Shown: one piece after another, positions 27,089-36,291 of the stretch
Position numbering within the stretch: the stretch's first letter is position 1
Layout: each line of letters opens with the position of its first letter
DNA from: Nesterenkonia sp. E16_10
GTDB taxonomy: Bacteria; Actinomycetota; Actinomycetes; Actinomycetales; Micrococcaceae
Assembly: GCF_017347085.1 (NCBI RefSeq)
Contig: NZ_JADPSA010000029.1
Coordinates: 487,214 to 551,213 of the forward strand
Direction of reading: 5' to 3'
DNA length: 64,000 nt
Translations under genes and position numbers: made by a program
The notes under the pieces: model-generated
What the model was told of the DNA's origin: nothing
What the model saw: the letters and a program-made list of their open reading frames with translations, nothing else
Database searches by the model: none

Positions 27089-27825
27089 GGGGCCAGCGCC
27101 TCCCGCTGCAGCTGGGCCAGCCGGTCGGTCCCGCCCAGGGCGAGGTCGAGCAGCCTATCCAGCTCTGTGCGGTTGAACGGGGTTCCCTCGGCGGTGCCCT
27201 GGATCTCCACGAATTCCCCGGAACCGGTGACCACGACGTTCATGTCGGTGCCCGCGGTGGAGTCCTCCGTGTAGGGCAGGTCGAGCACGGCCTGGCCATC
27301 GGGGAGCACCCCGACCGAGATCGCGGCGACGGAGTCCTTGAGCACCGCGGCACGCTTGGACACGTGGCCCTGCTCGCGCGCCCATTCCACCGCGTCGGCC
27401 AGCGCCACGTAGGCCCCGGTGATCGCGGCGGTGCGGGTGCCGCCGTCGGCCTGCAGCACGTCACAGTCCAGGGTGATCATGTTTTCGCCCAGCGCCTTCG
27501 TGTCCACGACCGCGCGCAGCGATCGGCCGATCAGCCGGGAGATCTCGTGGGTGCGCCCACCGATCTTTCCCTTCACGGATTCACGTCCGGAGCGGGTGTT
27601 GGTGGCCCGGGGCAGCATCGCGTATTCGGCGGTGACCCAGCCTTCGCCCCGGCCCTTGAGCCAGCGTGGCACGTTGGACTCGAAGGAGGCGGTGCACAGC
27701 ACGCGGGTGCCGCCGAACTCGATCAGCGCCGAGCCTTCGGCGTGGGCGTTCCAGTTCCGGGTGATGGTGACCGGGCGCAGCTCATCGGCTGCGCGTCCGT
27801 CGGTCCGCAAGGTGGTGATGGTCAC
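27085..27825 (-). CDS. rph: Ribonuclease PH
   Basis: Phosphate-dependent 3'-5' exoribonuclease that trims tRNA 3' ends. The 246 residues have the family start [15 protein letters not shown], the RNA-binding [16 protein letters not shown] segment, [16 protein letters not shown], and the phosphate-site region [15 protein letters not shown]. Length is typical (about 240). It overlaps the MBL hydrolase gene upstream and rdgB downstream by 4 nt each, so the run is translated as a coupled unit. Confidence 0.96.
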   Translation of the reverse strand: MTITTLRTDGRAADELRPVTITRNWNAHAEGSALIEFGGTRVLCTASFESNVPRWLKGRGEGWVTAEYAMLPRATNTRSGRESVKGKIGGRTHEISRLIGRSLRAVVDTKALGENMITLDCDVLQADGGTRTAAITGAYVALADAVEWAREQGHVSKRAAVLKDSVAAISVGVLPDGQAVLDLPYTEDSTAGTDMNVVVTGSGEFVEIQGTAEGTPFNRTELDRLLDLALGGTDRLAQLQREALAP

Positions 27826-28655
27826 TGCTCGCTCTCTCCGTGGTGGTGGGTCGTGGCGGCACCGATCTCATAGGTGACGCCGGCGACGGCGACCGCGAGG
27901 TCGCCGTCGTATTGTTCTCGTGCCTTGGCCAGCAGCACCCGCTGGGAGGTCCAGACCGGAATGTGGGTCAGCAGCAGCCGCCCCACCCCCGCGGCTCGGG
28001 CCGTTGCTCCGGCGCGGTGGCCGTTCAGGTGCACCCCGTCGATATGGTCGTCGCGGCCGTCCTCGAAGGCAGCCTCGCAGAGGAAGACGTCGGCGCCCTG
28101 AGCGGCTTCGACGAGTCCCTCGCAGGCGTCGGTGTCTCCGGAGTAGGTCAGCGTGTGCGCGCGGGCATCGGCCGAGGCCTCGGCGGCGATGTCGATCCGC
28201 AGCGCGTAGGCCTCCTCGATCGGGTGCCGCACCGGGACCGGGGTGATGGTGAAGGGCCCGATGGTCTCGGCCTGCCGGGGCTGCCAGGTCCTGAAGTCGA
28301 AGTCGGGGTGCATCCCGGGGTTGGGGTCCATCCCGTAGGCGCTGGCGATCCGCTGGTCGGTGGTGGAGGGCCCGTAGACGGGCACGTGCTTGCCCGGCCA
28401 GCCTCCGGGCCGCCAGCGGATGGCCACATGGAGTCCGCACAGGTCCATGTAGTGGTCCGGGTGAAGGTGGGAGAGGCAGACCGCGTCGATGTCTTCCAGC
28501 GCCAGGTGCTGCTGCAGCTTCCCCAGCGCGCCATTGCCCAGATCCACCACGACGCGCCAGGTCCGGCCCTGATACCCGGCGGTCAGCAGATAGCACGAGG
28601 CCGGGGACTCCGGGCCGGGGAAAGATCCGCTGCACCCGATGATGGTGAGTTTCAT
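27822..28655 (-). CDS. MBL-fold metallo-hydrolase (RNase Z-like)
   Basis: 277-residue metallo-beta-lactamase-fold hydrolase. The metal motif [11 protein letters not shown] is followed by [27 protein letters not shown] and a late [22 protein letters not shown], the pattern of RNase Z/ElaC-type and phosphodiesterase-like proteins. In actinobacteria this gene commonly sits between murI and rph, as here. The substrate is unproven: cyclic nucleotide phosphodiesterase or tRNA 3' processing activities are both known in related families. The start ATG 28655 is 18 nt after the murI stop. Confidence 0.87.
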   Translation of the reverse strand: MKLTIIGCSGSFPGPESPASCYLLTAGYQGRTWRVVVDLGNGALGKLQQHLALEDIDAVCLSHLHPDHYMDLCGLHVAIRWRPGGWPGKHVPVYGPSTTDQRIASAYGMDPNPGMHPDFDFRTWQPRQAETIGPFTITPVPVRHPIEEAYALRIDIAAEASADARAHTLTYSGDTDACEGLVEAAQGADVFLCEAAFEDGRDDHIDGVHLNGHRAGATARAAGVGRLLLTHIPVWTSQRVLLAKAREQYDGDLAVAVAGVTYEIGAATTHHHGESEQ

Positions 28656-28673
28656 ATGGTGCCGGGCTCCCCT

Positions 28674-29576
28674 TCAGTCATCCTGCGCTCCGGACAGCAT
28701 AGCGGGAGAGATGCGTCGGATCACGCCGGTGGGATAGGTCTCACGCACATGAGCCACCTGACGCACGGTGAGCACCTCGGGGCCGAGGAAGCGCCGCGCC
28801 AGCAGCGCGAACGCCTCGGCGTCGCCGGTGGAGAGGAAGGTGTGGCCCGTTGGCTCGAGGACTCCCCGGGCCGAGGAGACCGTCGGGCGCTGGAGGTCCT
28901 CCCGGGTCAGCGCCCGGTAGAGGTCCTTGGCGGTCTCCTCCGCGGAGGAGACCAGGGTGACCTGCTCCCCCATGACGAAGGAGATCACGCCGGTCAGCAG
29001 CGGGTAGTGCGTGCAGCCCAGCACCAGCGTGTCGACCCCGGCGGCCTGGAGCGGTGCCAGGTACTCCCGAGCGGCGTCGAGCAGCTCGTCTCCGGTGGTG
29101 ACGCCGCGTTCGACGAACTCCACGAAGCGCGGGGCGGCCGCGCTGGTGATCTGCAGCGCCGGGGCGGCGGCGAAGGTGTCCTCATAGGCTCCGGAGCCTA
29201 CGGTCGCGGCGGTGCCGATGACCCCGATGCGTCCGTTGCGCGTGGCCGAGACCGCGCGCCGCACCGCGGGTTGGATGACTTCGATCACCGGGATCCCATG
29301 GCGATCGGTGTAGCGTTCCCGGGCGTCGCGCAGCACCGCGGCCGAGGCGGAATTGCACGCGATGACCAGCGCCTTGACCCCGGAGTCGACGAGCTCGTCC
29401 ATGACTCCCAGCGCGTGGGCGCGGACCCGCGCGATCGGCAGCGGTCCGTAGGGGCCGTGGGCGGTGTCACCGAGGTAGGTGATCAGCTCCCCGGGCAGCT
29501 GGTCCAGCACGGCCCGGGCCACGGTCAGTCCACCGACCCCGGAGTCGAAGATGCCCACCGGAGCCGAGGCGTTCAT
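28674..29576 (-). CDS. murI: Glutamate racemase
   Basis: Converts L-glutamate to D-glutamate for peptidoglycan. The 300 residues include [16 protein letters not shown] (8-23), the first catalytic cysteine in [10 protein letters not shown] and the second in LGCTHYPLL, both required for the two-base racemisation. It overlaps the stop of the DUF2017 gene by 4 nt. The length is slightly above the 265-285 residues typical, with extra residues at the C-terminus. Confidence 0.95.
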   Translation of the reverse strand: MNASAPVGIFDSGVGGLTVARAVLDQLPGELITYLGDTAHGPYGPLPIARVRAHALGVMDELVDSGVKALVIACNSASAAVLRDARERYTDRHGIPVIEVIQPAVRRAVSATRNGRIGVIGTAATVGSGAYEDTFAAAPALQITSAAAPRFVEFVERGVTTGDELLDAAREYLAPLQAAGVDTLVLGCTHYPLLTGVISFVMGEQVTLVSSAEETAKDLYRALTREDLQRPTVSSARGVLEPTGHTFLSTGDAEAFALLARRFLGPEVLTVRQVAHVRETYPTGVIRRISPAMLSGAQDD

Positions 29577-30301
29577 CGAGACGATGTTCCCGCACCGCCG
29601 CTCGCCTCCGGGCCTGAATCACCGGATTCTGGGTCCCCGGGCTCTGGATCCCCGGCGCCTGCATCCCCGGCGACCGCCGCGTCGTCGGCCGTCCCGTGCT
29701 CCGGGAGGAACTCGGTCATCGCGCTGAACAGGGTCTCCTGGAGCCAGGTGATGAAGGTGTAGATCTCCGCCATGAAGGAATCGGTGTCCTTCGCGCTGGG
29801 TCCGACGGCGAGGCTGTGCACCCGCTCGGCGTCTTCGGCGCTGTGCAGCCGCAGCCGGCTGGCCAGGGTCAGCCGCAGATCGTTGAGCGCTCGTCCGAAG
29901 ATCGGCGCGACGTCCTCGTCCATGGTCACCGGCGTGGACTCCAGCAGCATCCGCGCGGTGCGCAGATCCGCCATCTTGGCGCTGCGCAGCGAATTCTCGC
30001 TGAGACGACGGAACTGCCCGGCCTGCTCCGGATCGCTGGAGGCATCCGGCAGCAGCCGGCGCAGCACCTCGTCCTCCGGGGGTGCCAGCGGCTCCTCGCC
30101 GCCCAACCCTGCGAGCTCGGCCCGGAAATGGGCGAAGGCGGGGTCCTCGGCGCCGGACGGGGTCGAGTCTTCCTGTGCCAGATCCTCTCGGCTCTCCAGG
30201 AGCTCGATGACATCGGCGCACAGTGAACCGAGCAGGCGCCGTTCGTGCTGTTCGAGGTCGGCGCGGTATCCCGTGGTGGTGGCGCGAAAAGCTGTCGCCA
30301 T
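29573..30301 (-). CDS. DUF2017 family protein
   Basis: 242 residues, soluble and helical with an acidic C-terminus ([20 protein letters not shown]). The N-terminal [23 protein letters not shown] and the later [14 protein letters not shown] are hallmarks of DUF2017, an actinobacterial family usually found immediately after clpS, as here (the clpS stop is 3 nt upstream). Its function is unknown; genomic association suggests a link with ClpS-dependent N-degron proteolysis, which remains inference. It overlaps murI by 4 nt. Confidence 0.85.
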   Translation of the reverse strand: MATAFRATTTGYRADLEQHERRLLGSLCADVIELLESREDLAQEDSTPSGAEDPAFAHFRAELAGLGGEEPLAPPEDEVLRRLLPDASSDPEQAGQFRRLSENSLRSAKMADLRTARMLLESTPVTMDEDVAPIFGRALNDLRLTLASRLRLHSAEDAERVHSLAVGPSAKDTDSFMAEIYTFITWLQETLFSAMTEFLPEHGTADDAAVAGDAGAGDPEPGDPESGDSGPEASGGAGTSSR

Positions 30302-30304
30302 GGG

Positions 30305-30616
30305 TTACTCGGCCTCTTCCAGGGTCGCCTGCAGGCCGTACTGATGCATGGCGGTGACGTCCCGCTCGGCCTTCTCCCGCGGGCCGTGGGAGACCACGGC
30401 GCGGCCTTCCTGGTGCACCTGCATCATCAGTTTCTCCGCGCGGGCCTTGGAGTGACCGAAGTAGCTGCGGAAGACCCAGCTGACATAGGTCATCAGGTTG
30501 ACCGGGTCGTTCCAGACGACCACCTGGTAGGGGCGCGCGGCCGAGAGGAGCTGGGAGAACTCGGAATCGAGGTCAGTCTCCTCACGGCTGAGCGTGGATC
30601 CTTCGGCTGAACTCAT
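30305..30616 (-). CDS. clpS: ClpS adaptor protein
   Basis: Adaptor that binds N-end-rule substrates and delivers them to ClpC/ClpA-ClpP. The 103 residues from ATG 30616 contain the core VVVWNDPVNLMTYVSWVF and the downstream HQEGRAVVSHGPREKAE, covering the acidic N-degron pocket (ND) and the Clp-binding face. A longer frame from 30646 would overlap the divergent promoter region and has no ribosome site. TAGAAT lies 7 nt before ATG 30616, so the mRNA is probably leaderless. It heads the long minus-strand operon clpS-DUF2017-murI-MBL-rph-rdgB-exonuclease. Confidence 0.93.
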   Translation of the reverse strand: MSSAEGSTLSREETDLDSEFSQLLSAARPYQVVVWNDPVNLMTYVSWVFRSYFGHSKARAEKLMMQVHQEGRAVVSHGPREKAERDVTAMHQYGLQATLEEAE

Positions 30617-30622
30617 GCTCGG

Positions 30623-30629
30623 TATTCTA
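30623..30629. promoter_or_regulatory. Overlapping divergent -10 boxes of clpS and pncB
   Basis: TATTCT (30623-30628, plus strand, toward pncB) and TAGAAT (30624-30629, minus strand, toward clpS) share the same 7 bp. The clpS ATG is 7 nt from its box and the pncB GTG 11 nt from its box. The two promoters should exclude each other. Confidence 0.45.
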
Positions 30630-30639
30630 CGCTGGGGCT

Positions 30640-32019
30640 GTGACACCTCAATCTGCCTCCGCCCAGCCTCACGCTGCGCGCGCCACCGAGTCCGCCTCCG
30701 CCGCTGCTGCGCCTGCCGTCCCGGCCACCGCGCTGCTCACCGATCAGTATGAGCTGACCATGGTCCAGGCCGCGCTGGCCTCCGGGGCCGCCGGACGGCG
30801 CTGCGTCTTCGAGGTCTTCACCCGGCACCTTCCCGCAGGTCGGCGATACGGGGTGGTGGCCGGCACCGGACGGATGCTCGAGGGCCTCGCCGCCTTCCGC
30901 TTCGGCGGGGCCGAGATCGATTGGCTCCGCAGCCGGGGCATCGTGGATGAGCCGACGCTGGAGTTCCTTGCGGACTACCGGTTCTCCGGAGACATCCACG
31001 GCTACGCCGAGGGAGAGATCTTCCTGCCCGACTCCCCGGTGCTGCGCGTCGAGGCGAGCTTCGCCGAGGCCTGCCTGCTGGAGACCTACGTGCTCTCGGT
31101 GCTCAACCACGACTCGGCCATCGCCTCCGCCGCCTCGCGCATGACCGTGGCCGCTGGGAACCGGCCGTGTGTGGAGATGGGGTCACGACGCACCCAGGAG
31201 TTCAGCGCGGTGGCCGCGGCCCGGGCGGCCGCCGTCGCCGGCTTCACCGCCACCTCGAACCTTGAGGCGGGGCGCCGCTGGGGCCTGCCCACCCTGGGCA
31301 CCGCCGCCCATGCCTTCACGCTGCTCCATGATTCCGAGGAAGAAGCCTTCGAGGCCCAGGTCGCGGCCTTCGGCCCGGGCACCACCTTGTTGGTGGACAC
31401 CTACGACGTGGAGACCGCGGTGCGCCGCGCGGCCTCGATCGCCGGGCCCGAGCTGGGCGCGGTCCGGCTGGACTCCGGGGACCTGGTGGAGCAGGCCCGC
31501 GAGGTGCGGGCGCTGCTGGATTCGCTGGGCAACACCGGCACCCGGATCATCGTCTCGTCGGACCTCGACGAGCACGCCATCGCCCGGCTGCAGTCGGCCC
31601 CGGTGGACTCCTACGGGGTGGGCACGAAGCTGGTGACCGGCAGCGGCTCCCCCACCGCCGCGATGGTCTACAAGCTGGTGGCGCGCACCGACGACGACGG
31701 CGCGAGCATCCCCGTGGCGAAGAACGCCCCGGGCAAGTCCAGCCCTGGCGGGGTCAAGCATCCGCTGCGCAGCCTGGACGCGTCCGGTCGGGCGACTGCG
31801 GAGCTGATCGGGGTCGGCGCCGCGCCGCAGACCCACGGTCAGCGCACCCGTGAGCTGATGGTGCCGCTGGTCCGAGGCGGTGAGATCGCCCAGGAGCACA
31901 CCGGCGAGGCCGGCGTGGCCCGCGCGCGAGATCGCCATGCGGCGTCGCTCGCTGAACTGCCTCCGGCGGCCAAGCGGCTGCAGGACGGCGACCCGGTGCT
32001 GCCCACGATCTTCAGCTGA
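30640..32019 (+). CDS. pncB: Nicotinate phosphoribosyltransferase
   Basis: Condenses nicotinate with PRPP to give nicotinate mononucleotide in the Preiss-Handler NAD salvage route. The 459 residues contain LLTDQYELTMVQAAL near the N-terminus (after a 30-residue Ala/Ser-rich stretch), GSRRTQEFSAV, GFTATSNLEAGRRWGLP, the His-bearing GTAAHAF, and DTYDVETAVRRA with a later RLDSGDL. The start GTG 30640 lies 11 nt after a TATTCT box; a slightly later start cannot be excluded because the first ~25 residues are poorly conserved. The nicotinamidase gene pncA lies 1.7 kb downstream on the same strand. Confidence 0.93.
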   Translation: MTPQSASAQPHAARATESASAAAAPAVPATALLTDQYELTMVQAALASGAAGRRCVFEVFTRHLPAGRRYGVVAGTGRMLEGLAAFRFGGAEIDWLRSRGIVDEPTLEFLADYRFSGDIHGYAEGEIFLPDSPVLRVEASFAEACLLETYVLSVLNHDSAIASAASRMTVAAGNRPCVEMGSRRTQEFSAVAAARAAAVAGFTATSNLEAGRRWGLPTLGTAAHAFTLLHDSEEEAFEAQVAAFGPGTTLLVDTYDVETAVRRAASIAGPELGAVRLDSGDLVEQAREVRALLDSLGNTGTRIIVSSDLDEHAIARLQSAPVDSYGVGTKLVTGSGSPTAAMVYKLVARTDDDGASIPVAKNAPGKSSPGGVKHPLRSLDASGRATAELIGVGAAPQTHGQRTRELMVPLVRGGEIAQEHTGEAGVARARDRHAASLAELPPAAKRLQDGDPVLPTIFS

Positions 32020-32611
32020 GCTGCTCGATGGGCTTCTCGCCGAGCTCGCTCGGCCCAGCACCCGCCTGGTCAGCGGTGTGGCTGTTCACGGCGGCGTCGT
32101 TGAGGATGCAGATCACCTCGGCGTCCTCCGGGCCTGCCGCGCTGAGTCCGTGGGGGCGCAGCGTGTCGAACTCCGCGGCCTCCCCCGCCTGCAGCAGGAT
32201 CTCCTCTTCGCCGAGCTGCAGCCGCAGGCGCCCGGAGAGCACATAGAGCCACTCGTATCCATCGTGGCTGCCCAGTTCGGTGATCGGCGGGCGCGGCACA
32301 TAGCGGATCTTGTAGGTGTGCACCGGTGAGCTCTCCGGGGACAGCGGCTGCACCAGCATCCCGTTGCGCTCCCAGGCGTCTCGCTGCACCCTCGGGTCCG
32401 GGCTGGAGGCCACGAGCAGCTCGTCCACGGTGATGCCCAGACAGCGGGTGATCGGCAGCAGCAGCTCCAGGCTGGCCTGGCGCTTGCCGGACTCCAGTCG
32501 GGACAGCGTGCTCGGCGAGATCCCGGCTCCGCGGGCCAGTCGATCGAGGGTCCATCCCCGGGCGGTGCGGGCGGAGCGCAGGCGCAGCCCCAGCTGGGCG
32601 AGTTCTTCCAT
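32012..32611 (-). CDS. XRE-family regulator with C-terminal cupin domain
   Basis: 199-residue transcription regulator. The N-terminal helix-turn-helix is LGLRLRSARTARGWTL through GISPSTLSRLESGKRQ (around 6-45). The C-terminal half is a cupin: GYEWLYVLSGRLRLQLG and LLQAGEAAEFDTLRPHG, the effector-sensing barrel. An open frame continues upstream to 32821, but this would cover the divergent flavoprotein start. ATG 32611 gives the usual family length; ATG 32638 is an alternative. It is divergent from the thioredoxin-reductase-like gene and ends overlapping the last codons of pncB (convergent). It likely regulates its own gene and the divergent one, via a palindrome at 32645-32654. The ligand is unknown. 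Confidence 0.85.
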   Translation of the reverse strand: MEELAQLGLRLRSARTARGWTLDRLARGAGISPSTLSRLESGKRQASLELLLPITRCLGITVDELLVASSPDPRVQRDAWERNGMLVQPLSPESSPVHTYKIRYVPRPPITELGSHDGYEWLYVLSGRLRLQLGEEEILLQAGEAAEFDTLRPHGLSAAGPEDAEVICILNDAAVNSHTADQAGAGPSELGEKPIEQLS

Positions 32612-32644
32612 AGGAGCATTCTCGCGAGTTCTTGCCATTTCAGC

Positions 32645-32654
32645 AAGACGTCTT
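32645..32654. promoter_or_regulatory. Palindrome, candidate operator for the XRE-cupin regulator
   Basis: AAGACGTCTT is a perfect 10-bp palindrome, extendable to 14 bp with one mismatched pair (32643-32656). It lies midway in the gap between the two divergent start codons (32611 and 32688). Confidence 0.3.
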
Positions 32655-32687
32655 TCATGGGCGTCCCGGGCCGCGCATGCTGGAGCC

Positions 32688-33668
32688 ATGAACAGCACAG
32701 CAGAAGCAGAACTCTTCGACGCCATCATCATCGGCGGCAGCGCCGCGGGACTCAGCGCCGCCCAGTCGCTGGGCCGGGCACTGCGCAGGACCTTGGTCCT
32801 CGACACCGGCGAACCCCGCAACCGATTCGCCGATCAGATGCACAACATCCTGGGGCAGGACGGCGCCTCCCCTGCCCAGCTGGTCGAGGCTGGCCGCGGG
32901 GAGGCGCAGCGCTACGGGGTCGAACACCTCACTGCGGGGGTGCACCGGGTGAGTGAATCCACCCGCGCCGATTCGGTCGACAGGACCGGACGGCGGGAAC
33001 TCGTGGTCACGCTGGACTCCGGGGTCCAGCTCTTCACGCGCAGCGTGATCGCCGCCTCCGGGCTCACCGATGAGCTGCCGCCCATCCCGGGGCTGGCACA
33101 GCACTGGGGCAGCAGCGTGCTGCACTGTCCCTACTGCCACGGCTGGGAGGTCCGAGGCCAGCGTCTGGCCGTGCTGGCCACCAGCCCGATGCAGCTGCAC
33201 CAGGCGCAGCTGCTGCGCCAGTGGAGTGATCGGCTGACCTTCCTCAGCGCCGGCGCCGGCGAGCTCGCCGCAGAGACGCTCCAGCGGCTGCGATCACGCG
33301 GCGTGGTCGTGGAACCGACCCCGGTCATCGAGGTCACCGGCGATGGCACAGGCGTGACCGGCGTCGTGCTGGAGGATTCTCGCACCCTCGAGCTGGACGC
33401 CATCTTCACCGCAGGCAGCCTCCTCCCGCGTGATCACTACCTGCGTGGGCTGGGGCTTGCGCGCGAGGACACCATGGTGGGCAGCTTCTTGAAGATCGAC
33501 GCGATGGGTCAGACCTCCCATGACCGGATCTGGGCTGCCGGAAACGTCGCCTCGCCCATGGCGACGGTCCCGCTGTCCATGGGGATGGGAAGCTTCGCCG
33601 GAGCGGCGGCCAACGCGGCGCTGGTCACCGAGGAGTTCGACCTCGCCGAGGCGGGGAGGAACCAGTAA
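32688..33668 (+). CDS. Thioredoxin-reductase-like NAD(P)/FAD oxidoreductase
   Basis: 326-residue flavoprotein of the thioredoxin reductase superfamily. The FAD motif is IIIGGSAAGLSAA (13-25), the CxxC redox pair is Cys147/Cys150 in HCPYCHGWE, and the C-terminal FAD motif appears as WAAGNVASP. The NADPH region (VLATSPMQLHQAQLL) has lost the usual GxGxxA/G pattern, so it may use a different donor or none, as in low-Mr flavoprotein disulfide reductases. ATG 32688 has GGAG just upstream; the frame open from 32316 overlaps the regulator and is not coding. Its natural partner thioredoxin is not adjacent. Confidence 0.85.
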   Translation: MNSTAEAELFDAIIIGGSAAGLSAAQSLGRALRRTLVLDTGEPRNRFADQMHNILGQDGASPAQLVEAGRGEAQRYGVEHLTAGVHRVSESTRADSVDRTGRRELVVTLDSGVQLFTRSVIAASGLTDELPPIPGLAQHWGSSVLHCPYCHGWEVRGQRLAVLATSPMQLHQAQLLRQWSDRLTFLSAGAGELAAETLQRLRSRGVVVEPTPVIEVTGDGTGVTGVVLEDSRTLELDAIFTAGSLLPRDHYLRGLGLAREDTMVGSFLKIDAMGQTSHDRIWAAGNVASPMATVPLSMGMGSFAGAAANAALVTEEFDLAEAGRNQ

Positions 33669-33741
33669 CGTGGTGGGTGTGCGGTCGCGAGGTCCTCGCG
33701 CCGCACACCCGTACCAGCAGAGTTCCGACCAGGAGGACGTA

Positions 33742-34386
33742 GTGGCCCAGGCGCTGATCATTGTCGATGTGCAGCAGGACTTCTGCGAAGGTGGGGCGCT
33801 GGCGGTGGCCGGCGGCGCGCGGGTCGCCAGTGAGATCAGCGAGTTCCTGGAGGACAGCTACGCCGAGTTCGACGCGATCCTCACCACCCAGGACTGGCAC
33901 ATCGATCCAGGCCCGCATTTCTCGACCACCCCGGACTTCCAGGAGAGCTGGCCCGAGCACTGCGTCGCAGGCACTCCGGGCGCGGAGCTGCATCCGAATC
34001 TCGACACCGAACACGTGGACGCCCGCTTCCTCAAGGGCCTCTACTCCGACGGCTACTCCGGATTCGAGGGCCTGGAGGGCGATCCCGAGAAGGTCGGCAC
34101 CCTGGAGGGCGAGAACGGCACCAAGGTGGGGCCCGCCGCGGCCATCACCGAGGGCGCCGCGGACCTCCACACCTGGCTCCGCGCCCAGGACATCGACTCC
34201 GTGACCGTGGTCGGGATCGCCACCGATCACTGCGTGCGGGCCACCGTGCTGGACGCGGTGGAGAACGACTACCGGGTGAGGGTGATCCGTGAGCTCACGG
34301 TGGGCGTGGGCGAGGACTCGGTCGATGAGGCCTACGCGGAGTTCGACGCCGCCGAGGTCGAGATCGTCAGCCTCGAGGACCTCTGA
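33742..34386 (+). CDS. pncA: Nicotinamidase (isochorismatase family)
   Basis: Deamidates nicotinamide to nicotinate, feeding PncB. The 214 residues have catalytic Asp9 (IIVDVQQDF), Lys98 (ARFLKG) and Cys164 (ATDHCVRATVLDA), and metal ligands Asp51, His53 and His59 in DWHIDPGPHF. GTG 33742 is preceded by AGGAGG 5 nt upstream, which decides against the longer frame from 33520. It lies 73 nt after the flavoprotein gene on the same strand. Downstream the coding end CTCGAGGACCTCTGA is duplicated at 34415-34429. Confidence 0.93.
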   Translation: MAQALIIVDVQQDFCEGGALAVAGGARVASEISEFLEDSYAEFDAILTTQDWHIDPGPHFSTTPDFQESWPEHCVAGTPGAELHPNLDTEHVDARFLKGLYSDGYSGFEGLEGDPEKVGTLEGENGTKVGPAAAITEGAADLHTWLRAQDIDSVTVVGIATDHCVRATVLDAVENDYRVRVIRELTVGVGEDSVDEAYAEFDAAEVEIVSLEDL

Positions 34387-34429
34387 GCCGGACCGCTGGG
34401 GCAGAACCTCTGAACTCGAGGACCTCTGA
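34372..34429 (+). repeat. 15-bp direct repeat of the pncA coding end
   Basis: CTCGAGGACCTCTGA occurs at 34372-34386 (including the pncA stop) and again at 34415-34429, a 43-bp period in the convergent gap to the helicase gene. It looks like a small tandem duplication. Confidence 0.6.
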
Positions 34430-34474
34430 ACAGGGACCACTGAGGCACCACCTCTGAGTCCCCCGGCCGCGGCG

Positions 34475-36268
34475 TCACCTGCGCCCGACGAACCACATCT
34501 GGATCTTCTTCAGCCGCTCCTCGAGCTGAGCCTGGGTGGCCTGACCCACCGCAGGCCCGCCGCAGGCATCGCGGAGCTTGGTATGGATGCTGCCCTGGTG
34601 CATCCCGGTCTTCGCGGCATAGGCCGAGACCGACTTGTTCAGCGTGGCCCGCAGGGTCTTGAGCTGCCGGTGGTCCACCACGGGCTCTGCTGGCTCCGTC
34701 GTCGCAGTCGCGGGCTTGCGGCGCAGCTGGTCCGCCTGATGCTGACGCAGCAGCGTGGAGACCTGCTCGGGCTCCAGCAGGCCAGGGATGCCCAGGAAGT
34801 CGAGCTCCTCCTCGGAGCCCATAGCGCCGCCGAGGCCGAACTCGGCGCCGTCGAAGAGCACCTTGTCGAAGGACGCGTTGGAGTGCAGCGCCGCAAACTC
34901 GCCACGCTCCAGCTGGTCCGATCCGCGCTCCTCCTTATTGGCGGCATCGAGCAGCTCGTCGTCGAGGCCCTCCTCGGAGTCCTCGGCCGCGGTGCGCGGG
35001 ACCTCCAGGGCGTGGTCGCGCTCCTGCTCCATCTCGTTGGCCAGCGTGGTGAGCACCGGCACCGAGGGCAGGAAGACCGAGGCCACCTCGGCCTTCTTGC
35101 GCAGCCGCACGAAGCGCCCGACCGCCTGGGCGAAGAACAGCGGGGTCGAGGTGGAGGTCGCGTAGACGCCCACGCAGAGCCGCGGCACGTCGACCCCCTC
35201 GGAGACCATCCTGACCGCGACCATCCACATCTTCGAGGGGTCTTCGGAGAACTTCTCGATCTGGTTCGAGGCGCCCTTGTCATCGGAGAGCACCACGGTG
35301 GTCTTCTGCCCGGTGAGCTCGTCGAGCTGCGCGGCATAGGCGCGCGCGGTCTCGTGGTCGGTCGCGATGACCAGGCCCCCGGCGTCGTCGATCTTGTCGC
35401 GGACCTTGAGCAGGCGCTGGTGCGCAGCCCGCAGCACCGCGGGGATCCACTCGCCCTCGGGGTTCAGCGCGGTGCGCCAGGCATGGTTGGTGATGTCCTT
35501 GGTCGCGGCGGCCCCGAGCTGGGCCTCCATCTCCTCCCCGGCCGAAGTGCGCCAGCGCATGTTCCCGGAGTAGGCCATGAAGACCACCGGGCGCACCACG
35601 CGGTCCTTGAGCGCCGGACCGTAGTTATAGGCGTAGTCCGCCTTGGAGCGGCGCACCCCGGCGCCGTCCTCCACATATTCCACGAAGGGGATCGGAGAGG
35701 TGTCGGAGCGGAACGGGGTGCCGGTCAGCGCCAGGCGCCGGACCGCCGGGTCGAAGGCCTCACGCACGCCGTCGCCCCAGGACAGGGCGTCACCGGCATG
35801 GTGGATCTCGTCGAAGATCACCAGTGTGCGTCCGGCCTCGGTCTTGTTCCGGTGCAGCGCCGGCTTGTTCGCGACCTGTGAATAGGTCACCACGACGCCC
35901 ATGTACTGGCGCCCGTGGCGACCGTCGGAGTTCTTGAAGTTCGGGTCCAGGGCCAGGCCCACGCGCCCGGCGGCGTCGGCCCACTGCCGCTTCAGGTGCT
36001 CGGTGGGCGCGACCACGTAGATCCGGTTGACCTCACCGGATTCCACCAGCAGCTTCGCCACGCGCAGCGCGAAGGTGGTCTTGCCGGCACCCGGGGTGGC
36101 GACGGCGAGGAAGTCCTTGGGCCGCTTCTGGATATAGAGGTCCAGGGCCTCCTGCTGCCACTGGCGCAGCGTTCCCGCGGTGCCGTGCGCGGCGCGGTGC
36201 GGATAGACCGGCGGCAGGGATCTGCCGACATCGGTGCCGACGTCGAAAAGGGTCTCAGACTGCTCCAC
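34475..36268 (-). CDS. SF2 DEAD/DEAH-box helicase, actinobacterial type
   Basis: 597-residue superfamily 2 helicase. Motifs in order are the Q-like RQWQQEAL (around 35-42), Walker A ATPGAGKTT (57-65), VVAPTEHLKRQW, the DEIH box in VIFDEIHHAG, LTGTPFR (motif III region), and the second RecA domain with LVIATDH, EGVDVPRL and QAVGRFVRLR (motif VI). The C-terminal ~150 residues are a separate helical domain with no recognised fold and end in a basic tail. It follows a DUF3039 gene by 23 nt, a pairing I know as common in actinobacteria. Its role (DNA repair, RNA metabolism or defence) is not established from the sequence. Confidence 0.85.
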   Translation of the reverse strand: MEQSETLFDVGTDVGRSLPPVYPHRAAHGTAGTLRQWQQEALDLYIQKRPKDFLAVATPGAGKTTFALRVAKLLVESGEVNRIYVVAPTEHLKRQWADAAGRVGLALDPNFKNSDGRHGRQYMGVVVTYSQVANKPALHRNKTEAGRTLVIFDEIHHAGDALSWGDGVREAFDPAVRRLALTGTPFRSDTSPIPFVEYVEDGAGVRRSKADYAYNYGPALKDRVVRPVVFMAYSGNMRWRTSAGEEMEAQLGAAATKDITNHAWRTALNPEGEWIPAVLRAAHQRLLKVRDKIDDAGGLVIATDHETARAYAAQLDELTGQKTTVVLSDDKGASNQIEKFSEDPSKMWMVAVRMVSEGVDVPRLCVGVYATSTSTPLFFAQAVGRFVRLRKKAEVASVFLPSVPVLTTLANEMEQERDHALEVPRTAAEDSEEGLDDELLDAANKEERGSDQLERGEFAALHSNASFDKVLFDGAEFGLGGAMGSEEELDFLGIPGLLEPEQVSTLLRQHQADQLRRKPATATTEPAEPVVDHRQLKTLRATLNKSVSAYAAKTGMHQGSIHTKLRDACGGPAVGQATQAQLEERLKKIQMWFVGRR

Positions 36269-36291
36269 TGTGTGCTTGGCTCAGCGCAGGT

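Noticed and set aside
27840..29762. 640-residue plus-strand open frame
   Set aside because: Antisense to the MBL hydrolase and murI genes, which have full catalytic motifs.
32612..32821. N-terminal extension of the XRE-cupin regulator
   Set aside because: It would overlap the divergent flavoprotein coding start, has no family similarity and no start signal.
34387..34474. Possible small gene between pncA and the helicase
   Set aside because: Only a duplicated fragment of the pncA end; no start signal or coding bias.
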